From assembly GCF_934560975.1 (NCBI RefSeq), contig NZ_CAKTFO010000004.1:144462-208461 (forward strand): a stretch of DNA of 64,000 nt, written 5' to 3'. The translations under genes and the position numbers were made by a program. The notes under the pieces are model-generated. The model was not told the DNA's origin. It searched no databases and was given only the letters and a program-made list of their open reading frames with translations. This document shows, one piece after another, positions 25,301 to 34,074 of this stretch. This stretch comes from an uncultured Sphingomonas sp. GTDB lineage: Bacteria > Pseudomonadota > Alphaproteobacteria > Sphingomonadales > Sphingomonadaceae. How positions within the stretch are numbered: the first letter of the stretch is position 1; each line of letters opens with the position of its first letter.

Positions 25301-25558
25301 ATGCCCAAGGTTGAAATCTATACCAAAATGCTCTGCCCCTATTGCACCCGCGCCAAGCGGCTGTTGACCGACAAGGGGGTTCAGTTCGAGGAGTTCGACA
25401 TCTCCATGGGCGGGCCGAAGCGCGCCGAGATGCTGTCGCGCGCCAACGGCCGCACCACCGTGCCGCAGATCTTCATCGGTGACACCCATGTCGGCGGGTC
25501 AGACGACCTCGCCGCCTTGGAGCGGGCCGGCAAGCTCGACCCGTTGCTCGCCGCCTGA
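25301..25558 (+). CDS. grxC: Glutaredoxin 3
   Basis: A dithiol glutaredoxin of 85 residues with active site CPYC (12-15), the cis-Pro TTVPQIFIG and the glutathione-binding GGSDDLAAL. It reduces protein and small disulfides using glutathione, which Gor (28.5 kb) regenerates. AAAGGA (25289-25294) fixes the ATG at 25301. Its TGA overlaps the ATG of the nitrilase gene by one base. Confidence 0.96.
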   Translation: MPKVEIYTKMLCPYCTRAKRLLTDKGVQFEEFDISMGGPKRAEMLSRANGRTTVPQIFIGDTHVGGSDDLAALERAGKLDPLLAA

Positions 25559-26388
25559 TGCGCGCCGCGCTGTTTCAGGCGAATACGGGCACGGACCCGC
25601 TGCTGGGTGCGCGTGCGCTGGTGGAAGCGGTGGAGCGCGCCGCGGGCGACGGGGCCGACATGCTGTTCACGCCTGAAATTAGCGGCCTGCTCGACCGCGA
25701 TCGTACGCGCGCCGCCGCGGCGATCGTGGCGGAGGCGGATGACGTGGCACTGGCCGCGACGCGTGAGGCGGCGGCCAGGCACGGCATCTGGGTCCACATC
25801 GGCTCGCTGGCTCTACGGTCGGATCGGGATGGCGCGCCGTTCGTCAATCGCGGCTTCGTGATCGACGATGCCGGGGCGATCCGGGCGCGCTACGACAAGA
25901 TGCACCTGTTCGATGTGGACCTGCCGGACGGCGGAAGCTGGCGCGAGTCGACGGCTTATCATGCTGGCGAGACGGCGAGGGCGGTGGACACGCCGTGGGG
26001 ACGGCTCGGCCTATCCATCTGCTACGACATGCGTTTCCCGGATCTGTATCGTGGCCTGAGCGATGCCGGGGCGACCATCCTGTCGGTGCCGGCCGCCTTC
26101 ACCGTGCCGACCGGGCGCGCCCACTGGCACGTCCTGCTGCGCGCCCGCGCGATCGAGGCCGGCGCCTTCGTGATCGCGGCCGCGCAGACCGGTCGCCATG
26201 CCGATGGGCGTGAGACCTACGGCCATTCCCTGGTGGTCGATCCCTGGGGCGAAGTGCTGCTCGATATGGGCGACGCGCCCGGTTTCGCGACCTGCGAGAT
26301 CGATCCGGCCCGCGTTGAGGAGGTCCGTGCAAGGATCCCCGCACTGCGGCACCGCCGCCCGGTCGGCCCGGTCGAGGTGGCGGGATGA
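25558..26388 (+). CDS. Carbon-nitrogen hydrolase, Nit1/Nit2-type (probable deaminated-glutathione amidase)
   Basis: A nitrilase-superfamily amidase of 276 residues with the full catalytic triad: Glu40 (LFTPEISG), Lys114 (YDKMHLFD) and Cys155 (SICYDMRFP). The YDKMHLFDVDLP and CYDMRFPDLYR segments are typical of Nit1-like enzymes that hydrolyse deaminated glutathione, a metabolite-repair reaction. Placement directly after grxC and near gor supports a glutathione-linked role. Its 3' end overlaps DUF1178 by 4 bases. Confidence 0.9.
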   Translation: MRAALFQANTGTDPLLGARALVEAVERAAGDGADMLFTPEISGLLDRDRTRAAAAIVAEADDVALAATREAAARHGIWVHIGSLALRSDRDGAPFVNRGFVIDDAGAIRARYDKMHLFDVDLPDGGSWRESTAYHAGETARAVDTPWGRLGLSICYDMRFPDLYRGLSDAGATILSVPAAFTVPTGRAHWHVLLRARAIEAGAFVIAAAQTGRHADGRETYGHSLVVDPWGEVLLDMGDAPGFATCEIDPARVEEVRARIPALRHRRPVGPVEVAG

Positions 26389-26837
26389 TCGTGTTCGATC
26401 TGGCCTGCGTCCAGGGCCATGTGTTCGAAGCCTGGTTCGGCTCGAGCGAAGATTATGAGGATCAGCGCCGACGCCGCCTGCTCGCCTGCCCGATCTGCGG
26501 CACCGAGCGGGTGGAAAAGGCGGTGATGGCACCGAATGTTGCGCCCAAGGGCAACCAGCGGCGCGAAACCCTGCCGATGCGCAGCAACACGCCCGCGCCC
26601 GCCGAGATCAGGGCGATGCTTGCCGCCCTGGCGAAGGCACAGGCCAAGGTGCTGGAGGGATCGGAGGATGTCGGTCGCCGCTTCACTCAGGAGGCGCGCG
26701 CGATGCACGAGGGCGAAGCCGATCGCCGCCCGATCCACGGCCAGGCGACGCATGCGGAAGCCAAGGCGCTGGCGGCGGACGGCGTCCCCGTCATGCCCCT
26801 GCCGCTGCCGATCGTGAAACCCGAACAGGCGCATTGA
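26385..26837 (+). CDS. DUF1178-family zinc-ribbon-like protein
   Basis: A protein of 150 residues that starts MIVFDLACVQGHVFEAWFGS and has CPICG near residue 45, giving a probable Cys/His zinc site. The rest is helical and polar. DUF1178 is found next to nit and grxC genes in many alphaproteobacteria, but its role is unknown. ATGA overlap upstream; the next gene starts 11 bases after its stop. Confidence 0.9.
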   Translation: MIVFDLACVQGHVFEAWFGSSEDYEDQRRRRLLACPICGTERVEKAVMAPNVAPKGNQRRETLPMRSNTPAPAEIRAMLAALAKAQAKVLEGSEDVGRRFTQEARAMHEGEADRRPIHGQATHAEAKALAADGVPVMPLPLPIVKPEQAH

Positions 26838-26848
26838 GGGAGACAGGC

Positions 26849-27721
26849 ATGCGGATCGGATTCGTCGGCCTCGGCCGGATGGGGGAGGGGATTGCCCGCA
26901 ACCTCCTCAAGGCAGGGCACGACGTGCTGGTATGGAATCGCAGCGCCGACAAGGCCGACACGCTGGTGGCGGACGGAGCGACCCGCGCGGCGACGCCGGC
27001 CGAGGCAGCGCGAGCCGAGGTGATCCACACCATGCTGGCCGACGACCACGCCGTGGCGGCCGTGACGTTCGGGCCGGACGGCATCCTTTCCGCCGATCCG
27101 GGCATCATCCATGTCTCGCACAGCACGATCAGCGTAAAGCTGGCCGAGGGCCTGACCCAGGCGCATCGCGACCATGGCGGCGGCTTCGTCTCCGCACCGG
27201 TATTCGGCCGGCCCGCAGCGGCGGCGGACGCCAAGTTGTTCATCGTGGCCGGCGGCGGGGCGGAGGCTCTTGCCAAGGTCCGTCCGCTGCTGGACGCCAT
27301 CGGCCAGCGCACGTTCGAGATCGGCGCCGAACCTTCCCAGGCCAATCTGGTCAAGCTGTCCGGCAACTTCATGATCATGTCGGTGATCGAGTCGCTGGCC
27401 GAGGCCATGGCGCTGGCGCAGCGTGGCGGCGTGGACAAGGCGACCTTGCTGGAGGTGTTGACCGGAACCCTGTTCGGCGCGCCGATCTACAACACCTATG
27501 GCGGGCTGCTGATCGGCGGGGAGTTCCGCCCGGCAGGCTTCGTCGCGCCCTTGGGCTTGAAGGACATGAACCTGGTGGCTGAAGCGGCGGGCACGTCCGG
27601 CGTGCCGATGCCGCTCCTCTCGCTGGTGCGCGACCGCCTGACCGCCACCATCCAGCGCGAGGGTGCGGATATCGACTGGTCGGGCATTGCCAAGGTGGTG
27701 TGGGCCGACGCAGGTCTTTGA
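26849..27721 (+). CDS. NAD(P)-dependent beta-hydroxyacid dehydrogenase (3-hydroxyisobutyrate dehydrogenase family)
   Basis: A protein of 290 residues. The Rossmann motif GFVGLGRMGEGIARNLL opens the protein, the substrate loop is FVSAPVFGRPAAAADAKL and the catalytic lysine is in NLVKLSGNFMI. The family includes 3-hydroxyisobutyrate dehydrogenase, tartronate semialdehyde reductase and glyoxylate/succinic semialdehyde reductase; sequence alone does not pick one. GAGGGAGA precedes the ATG at 26849, which I prefer over the TTG at 26834. Confidence 0.88.
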   Translation: MRIGFVGLGRMGEGIARNLLKAGHDVLVWNRSADKADTLVADGATRAATPAEAARAEVIHTMLADDHAVAAVTFGPDGILSADPGIIHVSHSTISVKLAEGLTQAHRDHGGGFVSAPVFGRPAAAADAKLFIVAGGGAEALAKVRPLLDAIGQRTFEIGAEPSQANLVKLSGNFMIMSVIESLAEAMALAQRGGVDKATLLEVLTGTLFGAPIYNTYGGLLIGGEFRPAGFVAPLGLKDMNLVAEAAGTSGVPMPLLSLVRDRLTATIQREGADIDWSGIAKVVWADAGL

Positions 27722-27762
27722 TTCCGCGGGGAACCTGCGTCTCCCCAAGCGTTTGGACCGTC

Positions 27763-28398
27763 ATGGCGAAGCAATCTCCCGGGCGGAAATCCGCCACTGC
27801 GCCGTTCCGCGACGCACCGCGGGGCGGCACCGCGCTGCTGATTCTGGACATGATCACGGAGCTGGATTTCGGCGGGGCGGCGGACATGCGTCAGCAGACG
27901 CTGGATGCGGCCGACGCCATCCTCCGCCTGCGGGACGAGGCGGACGACGCCGACATGCCCGTCATCTACGTCAACGATAATTTCGGCGAATGGCATTCCG
28001 AACAGTCGCGCCTGCTGGAACGCGCACTGTCGAGCAAGGACGCGCGCGAGATGGTGGCAAAGCTGATGCCGCGCGAGGATGATTATTTCATCATCAAGCC
28101 GCAATTTTCCGGCTTCTACGCCACCAACCTGCCGGTGCTGCTGCCCAAATTGGGCGTGGACAGCCTGATCATCACCGGCATCGCCGCCGACATCTGCGTC
28201 CTGTTCACCGCCGCCGACGCGCACATGCGCGACTATCGCCTGTGGATACCGCAGGATGCGGTGGCGGCGGAGACGGTCGAACGGCGCGACTGGGCGCTCC
28301 AGATCATGAAGCAAAGCATGAAGGCGGAGGTGCAGGCCACGTCGAAGCTGCCGCTGTCGGAATGGGCCACGCCCGTTCCGGCCGAGCAGGACGCCTGA
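27763..28398 (+). CDS. Isochorismatase-family cysteine hydrolase
   Basis: A protein of 211 residues with the Asp-Lys-Cys triad: Asp in LLILDMITELD, Lys in IIKPQFSGFYAT and Cys in ITGIAADICVLFTA. The family covers isochorismatase, nicotinamidase and ureidoacrylate hydrolase; this one lacks an aryl-carrier domain and probably acts on a small amide. A basic N-terminal tail (MAKQSPGRKSATA) precedes the fold. The start at 27763 is chosen as the first ATG close to the domain. Confidence 0.87.
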   Translation: MAKQSPGRKSATAPFRDAPRGGTALLILDMITELDFGGAADMRQQTLDAADAILRLRDEADDADMPVIYVNDNFGEWHSEQSRLLERALSSKDAREMVAKLMPREDDYFIIKPQFSGFYATNLPVLLPKLGVDSLIITGIAADICVLFTAADAHMRDYRLWIPQDAVAAETVERRDWALQIMKQSMKAEVQATSKLPLSEWATPVPAEQDA

Positions 28399-28421
28399 TC
28401 CCGTCCGCCAATCATTCCGGT

Positions 28422-28450
28422 TTGCCGCGCCTGAGCCGCGGCCCTACATC
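28422..28450 (+). promoter_or_regulatory. Possible gor promoter (Caulobacter sigma-73-like)
   Basis: TTGCCGC (28422-28428), 14 bases, then CCTACATC (28443-28450), 7 of 8 positions of GCTANAWC as remembered. Transcription would start about 26 bases before the gor ATG. The same bases can form a weak hairpin (GCCGCG/CGCGGC), so it could partly be a terminator of the upstream gene. Confidence 0.3.
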
Positions 28451-28482
28451 CCTTGCATCCATCAACGCGGGCCTTCTCACTC

Positions 28483-29829
28483 ATGGCTGATTACGATTAC
28501 GACCTGTTTGTCATCGGCGCCGGATCGGGCGGGGTGCGCGCCTCGCGCGTCGCCGCCGCGCATGGCGCGAAGGTGGCGGTGGCGGAGGAGTATCGCGTCG
28601 GCGGCACCTGCGTCATTCGCGGCTGCGTGCCCAAGAAGCTGCTGGTCTATGGCGCGCATTTCGCGGAGGATCTGGCGGACGCCCGCCGTTTCGGCTGGAA
28701 CGTGCCCGATTGCGCGTTCGACTGGCCGACTTTGCGCGACAATGTGCTGGCGGAAGTGAGCCGGATCGAAGGCATCTACAGCCAGACGTTGGGCAATCAC
28801 GGGGTGGAGATCGTCCGCGAACGCGCCGCCGTGTCCGGCCCGAACGAGGTGACGCTCGCCAGCGGGCGGACCGTCACGGCGGGCGTGATCCTGATCGCGG
28901 TCGGTGCAACGCCGATGCGGCCGACCTTTCCCGGCAGCGAGCATGGCGTCACTTCCAACGAAGTGTTCCTGCTGGATAGTTTGCCCAAGCGGGTGGTGAT
29001 CGCCGGCGGCGGCTATATCGCCAACGAATTTGCCGGCATCTTCCATGAACTCGGCGCCGCCGTGACGCTGGTCAACCGCTCCGACACGATCCTGCGCGGC
29101 TATGACGAGCAGATCCGCGACCGGTTGCTGCAAATCTCCATCGCCAAGGGCATCCAGTTCCGGTTCAACCTGACGTTCGAGAAGGTGGAGCGGCAGGAGG
29201 ACGGATCGTTGCTGGTCCACCTGACCGGGTGCGATCCGATCCCGGCCGACCTGTTGCTGTTCGCCACCGGCCGCAAGCCGCTGACCGAAGGCCTTGGGCT
29301 GGAGACGGCCGGAGTGGTCCTCGACGGCAATGGCGCAATCAAGGTGGATGCCGACAATCGCTCGTCCGTGGACAGCATCTATGCCGTGGGCGACGTGACC
29401 AACCGTATCCAGCTGACGCCTGTCGCCATCCGCGAGGGACAGGCCTTTGCCGACACCGTGTTCGGCAACAAGCCGCATCGGGTGGACTATGATTGCGTGC
29501 CCTCGGCCGTGTTCAGCCATCCGCCGATGGCCGGCGTCGGCCTGACCGAGGCGCAGGGCAAGGAGAAATATGGCAGCGTCAAGGTCTATACGTCCGACTT
29601 CCGCGCCATGAAGAACGTCCTGGCCGGTCGGAACGAGCGGGCCTTGTACAAGATGGTGGTCCATCCCGAGACCGATGTGGTGCTGGGCATCCATATGATC
29701 GGCCCGGAATCCGCCGAGATCCTCCAGGCGGCCGCAGTGGCGGTGAAGGCTGGGCTGACCAAGCAGGCGTTCGACGACACGGTCGCGCTCCACCCCAGCA
29801 TGGCCGAGGAGCTTGTGCTGTTGCGGTGA
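28483..29829 (+). CDS. gor: Glutathione-disulfide reductase
   Basis: A protein of 448 residues. FAD motif VIGAGSGGVRASR, redox disulfide GGTCVIRGCVPKK (Cys43/Cys48), NAD(P) motif VIAGGGYIANEFAG and the C-terminal catalytic His-Glu in VALHPSMAEELVL. This matches the bacterial/plant glutathione reductase subgroup rather than lipoamide dehydrogenase. It recycles GSSG to GSH and so supports GrxC, encoded 3 kb upstream. The ATG at 28483 has no clear Shine-Dalgarno. A GC-rich hairpin follows the stop. Confidence 0.95.
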   Translation: MADYDYDLFVIGAGSGGVRASRVAAAHGAKVAVAEEYRVGGTCVIRGCVPKKLLVYGAHFAEDLADARRFGWNVPDCAFDWPTLRDNVLAEVSRIEGIYSQTLGNHGVEIVRERAAVSGPNEVTLASGRTVTAGVILIAVGATPMRPTFPGSEHGVTSNEVFLLDSLPKRVVIAGGGYIANEFAGIFHELGAAVTLVNRSDTILRGYDEQIRDRLLQISIAKGIQFRFNLTFEKVERQEDGSLLVHLTGCDPIPADLLLFATGRKPLTEGLGLETAGVVLDGNGAIKVDADNRSSVDSIYAVGDVTNRIQLTPVAIREGQAFADTVFGNKPHRVDYDCVPSAVFSHPPMAGVGLTEAQGKEKYGSVKVYTSDFRAMKNVLAGRNERALYKMVVHPETDVVLGIHMIGPESAEILQAAAVAVKAGLTKQAFDDTVALHPSMAEELVLLR

Positions 29830-29847
29830 TCGCGACACACGTGATGC

Positions 29848-29871
29848 GGCCCGGCTTTCATGAGCCGGGCC
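29848..29871 (+). terminator. gor terminator hairpin
   Basis: GGCCCGGCT and AGCCGGGCC flank a 6-base loop in the short gap between the gor stop and xerC. The stem is 9 bp and perfect; the U tract is poor (CGGCGTTTAT). Confidence 0.6.
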
Positions 29872-29890
29872 CGGCGTTTATGCTGTGCCC

Positions 29891-30820
29891 ATGACCCCGC
29901 CGCTGACCCTCGACAATCATCCGGCGTTCGGGCTGTCCGCCGCATGGGAGGTGCATCTGCGGCATGATCGCCGCCGCTCAGAACATACGATCCGCGCTTA
30001 TGCCGCAACCGCCCGGCGCCTGATCGCCTTCCTGGGCCGGCACAAGGGCGGCAGCATCGCGGCGGCCGACCTGGCTGCGCTGGATGCGGCGGACCTGCGT
30101 GCCTACCTCGCGGCACGGCGGCAGGAGGGATTGGGCAACGCCTCCGCAGCGCGTGAACTGTCCGCCATGCGCGCCTTCCTGGCCTTTGCGGCGAAGGATC
30201 AGGACAAGCCAGCGCCTCCCCGCCTGCGCGGCCCCCACGTCAAGAAGGGCGTGCCACGGCCGGTCAGTCCGGCGGACGCCCTCGCCATTGCCGAGGATGC
30301 GGAGGAGGAGGCTTCCGGCGAACCGTGGATAGGCCTGCGCGATCGGGCGGTGCTGCTCCTGCTCTATGGTGCGGGATTGCGCATCGGGGAGGCGATGGCG
30401 CTGACCGGCGCGGCGCTGCCGCTGGGCGACACGCTGGTGGTTACCGGCAAGCGCGCCAAGACCCGCATGGTGCCCTTGCTCGCCCCGGTGCGGGAGGCGA
30501 TCCAGCTGTATCTCGACGCTTGCCCATGGGCCGTGTCGCGCGATCTGCCGATCTTCCGGGGCGCCAAGGGGGGGGGGCTTTCGCCTGACATCATCCGCCG
30601 GGCGGTGCGGGGCGCGCGGGCGCGGCTCGGCCTCAACGATCGCGCGACGCCCCATGCGCTGCGCCACAGCTTCGCCACGCACCTGCTCGGTCGCGGAGCC
30701 GACCTGCGCGCGCTGCAGGAACTGCTCGGCCATGCCAGCCTTAGTTCGACGCAGGTTTATACCGGCGTGGATGCCGCCCATCTGCTGGACGTCTACCGCA
30801 ACGCGCATCCCCGCGCGTGA
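29891..30820 (+). CDS. xerC: Tyrosine recombinase XerC
   Basis: A recombinase of 309 residues, partner of XerD for dimer resolution at dif. Catalytic residues are visible: Arg (YGAGLRIGEA), Lys (VVTGKRAKTRMVPL), His/Arg (HALRHSFATHLLGRG), His (LGHASLSSTQVYTGV) and Tyr in the same segment. TGKRAKTR and SSTQVYT favour XerC over XerD. A GTG two codons upstream (29885) is an alternative start. No dif site was recognised in the window. Confidence 0.9.
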   Translation: MTPPLTLDNHPAFGLSAAWEVHLRHDRRRSEHTIRAYAATARRLIAFLGRHKGGSIAAADLAALDAADLRAYLAARRQEGLGNASAARELSAMRAFLAFAAKDQDKPAPPRLRGPHVKKGVPRPVSPADALAIAEDAEEEASGEPWIGLRDRAVLLLLYGAGLRIGEAMALTGAALPLGDTLVVTGKRAKTRMVPLLAPVREAIQLYLDACPWAVSRDLPIFRGAKGGGLSPDIIRRAVRGARARLGLNDRATPHALRHSFATHLLGRGADLRALQELLGHASLSSTQVYTGVDAAHLLDVYRNAHPRA

Positions 30821-30869
30821 CGCTCAGGGCTTCGTGCGCGGCCCCGAAAAGGCACCGCGCACCACGGGA

Positions 30870-31784
30870 TCATTCCGGCAGGAAGTCGGGCACCGACAGG
30901 TAACGCTCGCCCGTGTCGTAGTTGAAGCCCAACACGCGCGCGCCCGGTTGCTCCCGCAACTTCTGAGCGATCGCCGCGAGCGTCGCGCCGGAGGAGATGC
31001 CAACCAGCAGCCCTTCTTCGCTGGCGGAGCGGCGGGCATATTCCTTGGCATCGTTCGGATCGACCTGGATCACGCCGTCGAGCGCCCCGGTGTGGAGGTT
31101 ACGCGGGATGAAGCCGGCGCCGATGCCCTGGATCGGGTGCGGCCCTGGCTGCCCGCCGGAAATAACCGGCGACAAGGTTGGCTCGACCGCAAACACCTTC
31201 AGGTTCGGCCATGCCTGCTTCAGTGTTTCGCCCACGCCGGTGATATGCCCGCCCGTGCCGACCCCGGTGATCAGCATGTCGATCGGCGTATCGGCGAAAT
31301 CCGCCAGGATCTCCCGCGCGGTGGTGTTGACGTGGACGTTGATGTTGGCCGGATTCTCGAACTGCTGCGGCATCCACGCGCCGGGCGTCTCGGCCACGAT
31401 CTCCAGCGCACGCTCGATCGCGCCCTTCATGCCCTTTTCGCGCGGGGTCAGGTCGAACTTCGCCCCATAAGCCAGCATCAGCCGCCGCCGCTCCAGGCTC
31501 ATGCTCTCCGGCATCACCAGCGTCAGCTTGTAGCCCTTTACCGCCGCCACCATCGCCAGCCCGACGCCGGTATTGCCCGACGTCGGCTCGACGATGGTGC
31601 CGCCCGGCTGCAACTCGCCGGAGGCCTCCGCCGCCTCGATCATGGCGAGCGCGATCCGGTCCTTGATCGATCCGGCGGGGTTGGCCCGTTCGGACTTCAC
31701 CCACACTTCCACGTCCGCGAACAGGCGCGACAGCCGGATGTGCGGCGTGCTGCCGATGGTTTCCAGAACCGAGTTGACCTTCAT
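30870..31784 (-). CDS. cysK: Cysteine synthase A (O-acetylserine sulfhydrylase)
   Basis: A PLP enzyme of 304 residues that forms cysteine from O-acetylserine and sulfide. The Schiff-base Lys41 is in ANPAGSIKDRIA, the substrate loop is EPTSGNTGVGLA and the phosphate loop is GVGTGGHITGVG. The C-terminal LVGISSGATLAA is typical of CysK. It overlaps the upstream MFS gene by 4 bases (ATGA), an unusual pairing that suggests shared transcription. Confidence 0.96.
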   Translation of the reverse strand: MKVNSVLETIGSTPHIRLSRLFADVEVWVKSERANPAGSIKDRIALAMIEAAEASGELQPGGTIVEPTSGNTGVGLAMVAAVKGYKLTLVMPESMSLERRRLMLAYGAKFDLTPREKGMKGAIERALEIVAETPGAWMPQQFENPANINVHVNTTAREILADFADTPIDMLITGVGTGGHITGVGETLKQAWPNLKVFAVEPTLSPVISGGQPGPHPIQGIGAGFIPRNLHTGALDGVIQVDPNDAKEYARRSASEEGLLVGISSGATLAAIAQKLREQPGARVLGFNYDTGERYLSVPDFLPE

Positions 31785-33058
31785 TTTGCCATCTCCTCGC
31801 CAGGCATATTCTCAAGCGTCGTCGGTGGATCGAACGTTCGCGCGCGAACCAGTTCGGGGAACAATCGGGACCACAGGATGGTCACGCCGATCGCGCCCAA
31901 ACCACCCAGAACCACGGCGGGCACCGCGCCGATCAGCGCCGCCAGGAACCCGCTCTCCGCCTCGCCAAGTTCGTTCGAGCCGGAGATGAACAGGGTGGAC
32001 ACCGCGCCCACCCGGCCGCGCATGTCGTTCGGGGTCCAGATCTGGATCAAGGATTGGCGCACATAGACCGACATCATGTCGCATGCGCCCAGCACCGCCA
32101 GACAGGCGAGCGACAGCGTCAGGTGGCGCGACAGGCCGAACACCACCGTACAGGCCCCGAACAAAGCCACCGCCACCAGCATCTTCACGCCGACATCGCG
32201 TTTCAGCGGCCGGAACGCGAACCACAGCGCCATTGCGGCGGAGCCCAGGGCAGGGGCGGCCCGAAGATGGCCCAGTCCCTCGGCCCCCACGTGCAGGATG
32301 TCGCGGGCGTAGATGGGCAGCATCGCCGTCGCACCACCCAGCAGCACCGCGAACAGATCGAGGCTGATCGCGCCCAGCACCAGTCGGTTCCGGCGGACAT
32401 AGCTGAGCCCGTCGATCATCTGCCGCCAGGGATTGGCCTTGCGGTCCAGCTCCGTCTTGGGGATCGGACCGATGAACATCAGCGATCCGCTGGCGACCAG
32501 GAACAGGATCGTGGAAACCGTGTATGGCATCCAGTGCGCGCCGGCATAGAGGTAGCCGCCCAGCGCCGGCCCGGCGATGGCGCCCGTCTGCCACGCGACC
32601 GAGGACGCCGCGATCGCGGTCGGCAGCACGGCGGCGGGCACCAGATTAGGGGCAAGCGCCCCGATTGCGGGGTTGGCAAAGGCGCGGCACACCCCCAGCA
32701 GGGCCGCCACCACATAGATCGCCGCCAGGCTGGTCGTGTTGTGGAACGCCAGCAGCGCCAGCCAGGCGGCGCACAGCGCCTCGACCAGCAGGACGATCCG
32801 CCCGATCCAGCGCCGATCGACTCGGTCCGCGGTCCATCCGGTGATCAGGGTCAACGCCGCGAGGGGCAGGAATTGCGCGACGCCGATCATGCCGAGGTGA
32901 AAGGCCGCTTCCCTGGGCGCGAGTGTGCGGCGGGCAATGTCGTAGACCTGCCAGCCGATCACCACCACCATGGCATTCTGCGCCAGGGTGGTGGCGAAGC
33001 GCGCGCACCAATAGAAGCGATAGTCGCGGAACGAAAAGGGGGAGGGCGTCGTCGCCAT
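31781..33058 (-). CDS. MFS transporter, EntS/MFS_3-like
   Basis: A protein of 425 residues with about 12 membrane helices. It starts FSFRDYRFYWCARFATTLAQ and contains TGWTADRVDRRWIGR between helices 2 and 3, then the later NDMRGRVGAVSTLFISGSNELGE, a hallmark of the MFS_3 (EntS-like) exporters. The substrate is unknown. Directly upstream of cysK with a 4-base overlap, so export of cysteine or a related thiol metabolite is conceivable, but this is only context. Confidence 0.87.
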   Translation of the reverse strand: MATTPSPFSFRDYRFYWCARFATTLAQNAMVVVIGWQVYDIARRTLAPREAAFHLGMIGVAQFLPLAALTLITGWTADRVDRRWIGRIVLLVEALCAAWLALLAFHNTTSLAAIYVVAALLGVCRAFANPAIGALAPNLVPAAVLPTAIAASSVAWQTGAIAGPALGGYLYAGAHWMPYTVSTILFLVASGSLMFIGPIPKTELDRKANPWRQMIDGLSYVRRNRLVLGAISLDLFAVLLGGATAMLPIYARDILHVGAEGLGHLRAAPALGSAAMALWFAFRPLKRDVGVKMLVAVALFGACTVVFGLSRHLTLSLACLAVLGACDMMSVYVRQSLIQIWTPNDMRGRVGAVSTLFISGSNELGEAESGFLAALIGAVPAVVLGGLGAIGVTILWSRLFPELVRARTFDPPTTLENMPGEEMAK

Positions 33059-33149
33059 GCTCCGACTATTGGCGGCTCATGGCGGTAGCCGCAACCATAT
33101 CGTTGCTATGGTGTGGCAAAGGAGAGAGCCGGTCGCCGTTCGGGCGAAA

Positions 33150-33184
33150 GCGGGCGCTCCGGTTTATCGCACCGAAGCGCCCGC
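33150..33184 (-). terminator. Hairpin after the alpha/beta-hydrolase gene
   Basis: A 14-bp stem with one mismatch (GCGGGCGCTCCGGT against ACCGAAGCGCCCGC) and a 7-base loop begins 6 bases after the hydrolase stop on the minus strand. The following tract CTTTCGCC is only slightly U-rich. Confidence 0.55.
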
Positions 33185-33190
33185 CGATGA

Positions 33191-34015
33191 TCAGGATTGG
33201 GCGAGCGCGAGCAGGTCGGCGGTCAGCCGGTCCCTGGCCGTCACGTTCAGGCCATGTGGCTCGCCATGATATTCGATCAGCTCGGCATGGGCGATGCCGG
33301 CCGCCGCCTGGCGCGCCGAGGGTTCGATCGGAACCGTCTTGTCGCTGGTGCCGTGGATGATCATGGTCGGCACGGTGAAGGCGGGCAGGTCCGGGCGGAA
33401 ATCGGTCCGGCCGAATGCATCCACGCAGTCCAGCATGCCCTTGATCCCGGCCATCGCCGCCATCCGCTCGAATGCGTGCAGCACCTGCTGGCTGACCGGA
33501 CTGGTGATATAGCCCACGCCATAGAATTGCTCCGCGAACTGGGCGAAAAAGCCGAACCGGTCCTTGCGGATCTGCGCCTTGATCTGGTCCTCGAACACGC
33601 TTTCGTCGACCCCGTGGGGGTTGCTGTCGTCCTTCAGCAGATAGGCCACCACGGAGGAGACCAGCCCGGCCTTCACCACGCCTTTGCCGCCGTGGCGCGA
33701 CATGTAGCGGGCGACCTCGCCACCGCCCATGGAGAAGCCGACCAGGGTCGCGTCGGTGACGCCGGTCTGCTCGATCACCTGCGCCAAATCGTCGGACAGC
33801 GTGTCATAGTCATAGCCGTCCCATGGCTGGCCCGACCGTCCGAAGCCGCGCCTGTCATAGGCGATCACGCGATGCCCTGCCTCGGCGAGCGCAAGCGCAT
33901 GGTCGTCCCAGCTGTCAGCATTGAGCGGCCAGCCGTGGAGCAGGATCACCGGGCGGCCCGATCCCCAATCCTTGACGTAGATGTCGACGTTGTCGCGCGT
34001 CTTGATGAACGGCAT
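33191..34015 (-). CDS. Alpha/beta hydrolase, non-heme haloperoxidase/arylesterase-like
   Basis: A protein of 274 residues. The oxyanion HGWPLNADSW, nucleophile GFSMGGGEVARY, acidic residue IIHGTSDKTVPIE and catalytic His in YHGEPHGLNVTARD complete the triad. The sequence is close to cofactor-free haloperoxidases/perhydrolases, which are usually esterases in vivo. No signal peptide. GAGGAGG stands just before the ATG. It is downstream of a DHA2 drug exporter gene, separated by 59 bases that contain a 14-bp palindrome. Confidence 0.9.
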   Translation of the reverse strand: MPFIKTRDNVDIYVKDWGSGRPVILLHGWPLNADSWDDHALALAEAGHRVIAYDRRGFGRSGQPWDGYDYDTLSDDLAQVIEQTGVTDATLVGFSMGGGEVARYMSRHGGKGVVKAGLVSSVVAYLLKDDSNPHGVDESVFEDQIKAQIRKDRFGFFAQFAEQFYGVGYITSPVSQQVLHAFERMAAMAGIKGMLDCVDAFGRTDFRPDLPAFTVPTMIIHGTSDKTVPIEPSARQAAAGIAHAELIEYHGEPHGLNVTARDRLTADLLALAQS

Positions 34016-34039
34016 GTCACCCTCCTCGATAATCCCGGC

Positions 34040-34053
34040 CCCAACGCGTTGGG
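34040..34053. promoter_or_regulatory. 14-bp palindrome CCCAACGCGTTGGG
   Basis: A perfect palindrome lying between the stop of the DHA2 exporter and the start of the hydrolase (25 bases upstream of its ATG). It may be an operator for the hydrolase gene or a short hairpin ending the exporter transcript; no U tract follows. Confidence 0.3.
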
Positions 34054-34074
34054 AACGAAAAGGGGCTCATCCGC

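Noticed and set aside
20606..30820. XerD and XerC 9 kb apart as a possible integrative element
   Set aside because: Both have the full chromosomal Xer signature and lie among housekeeping genes; no att repeats, integrase cargo or composition change seen.
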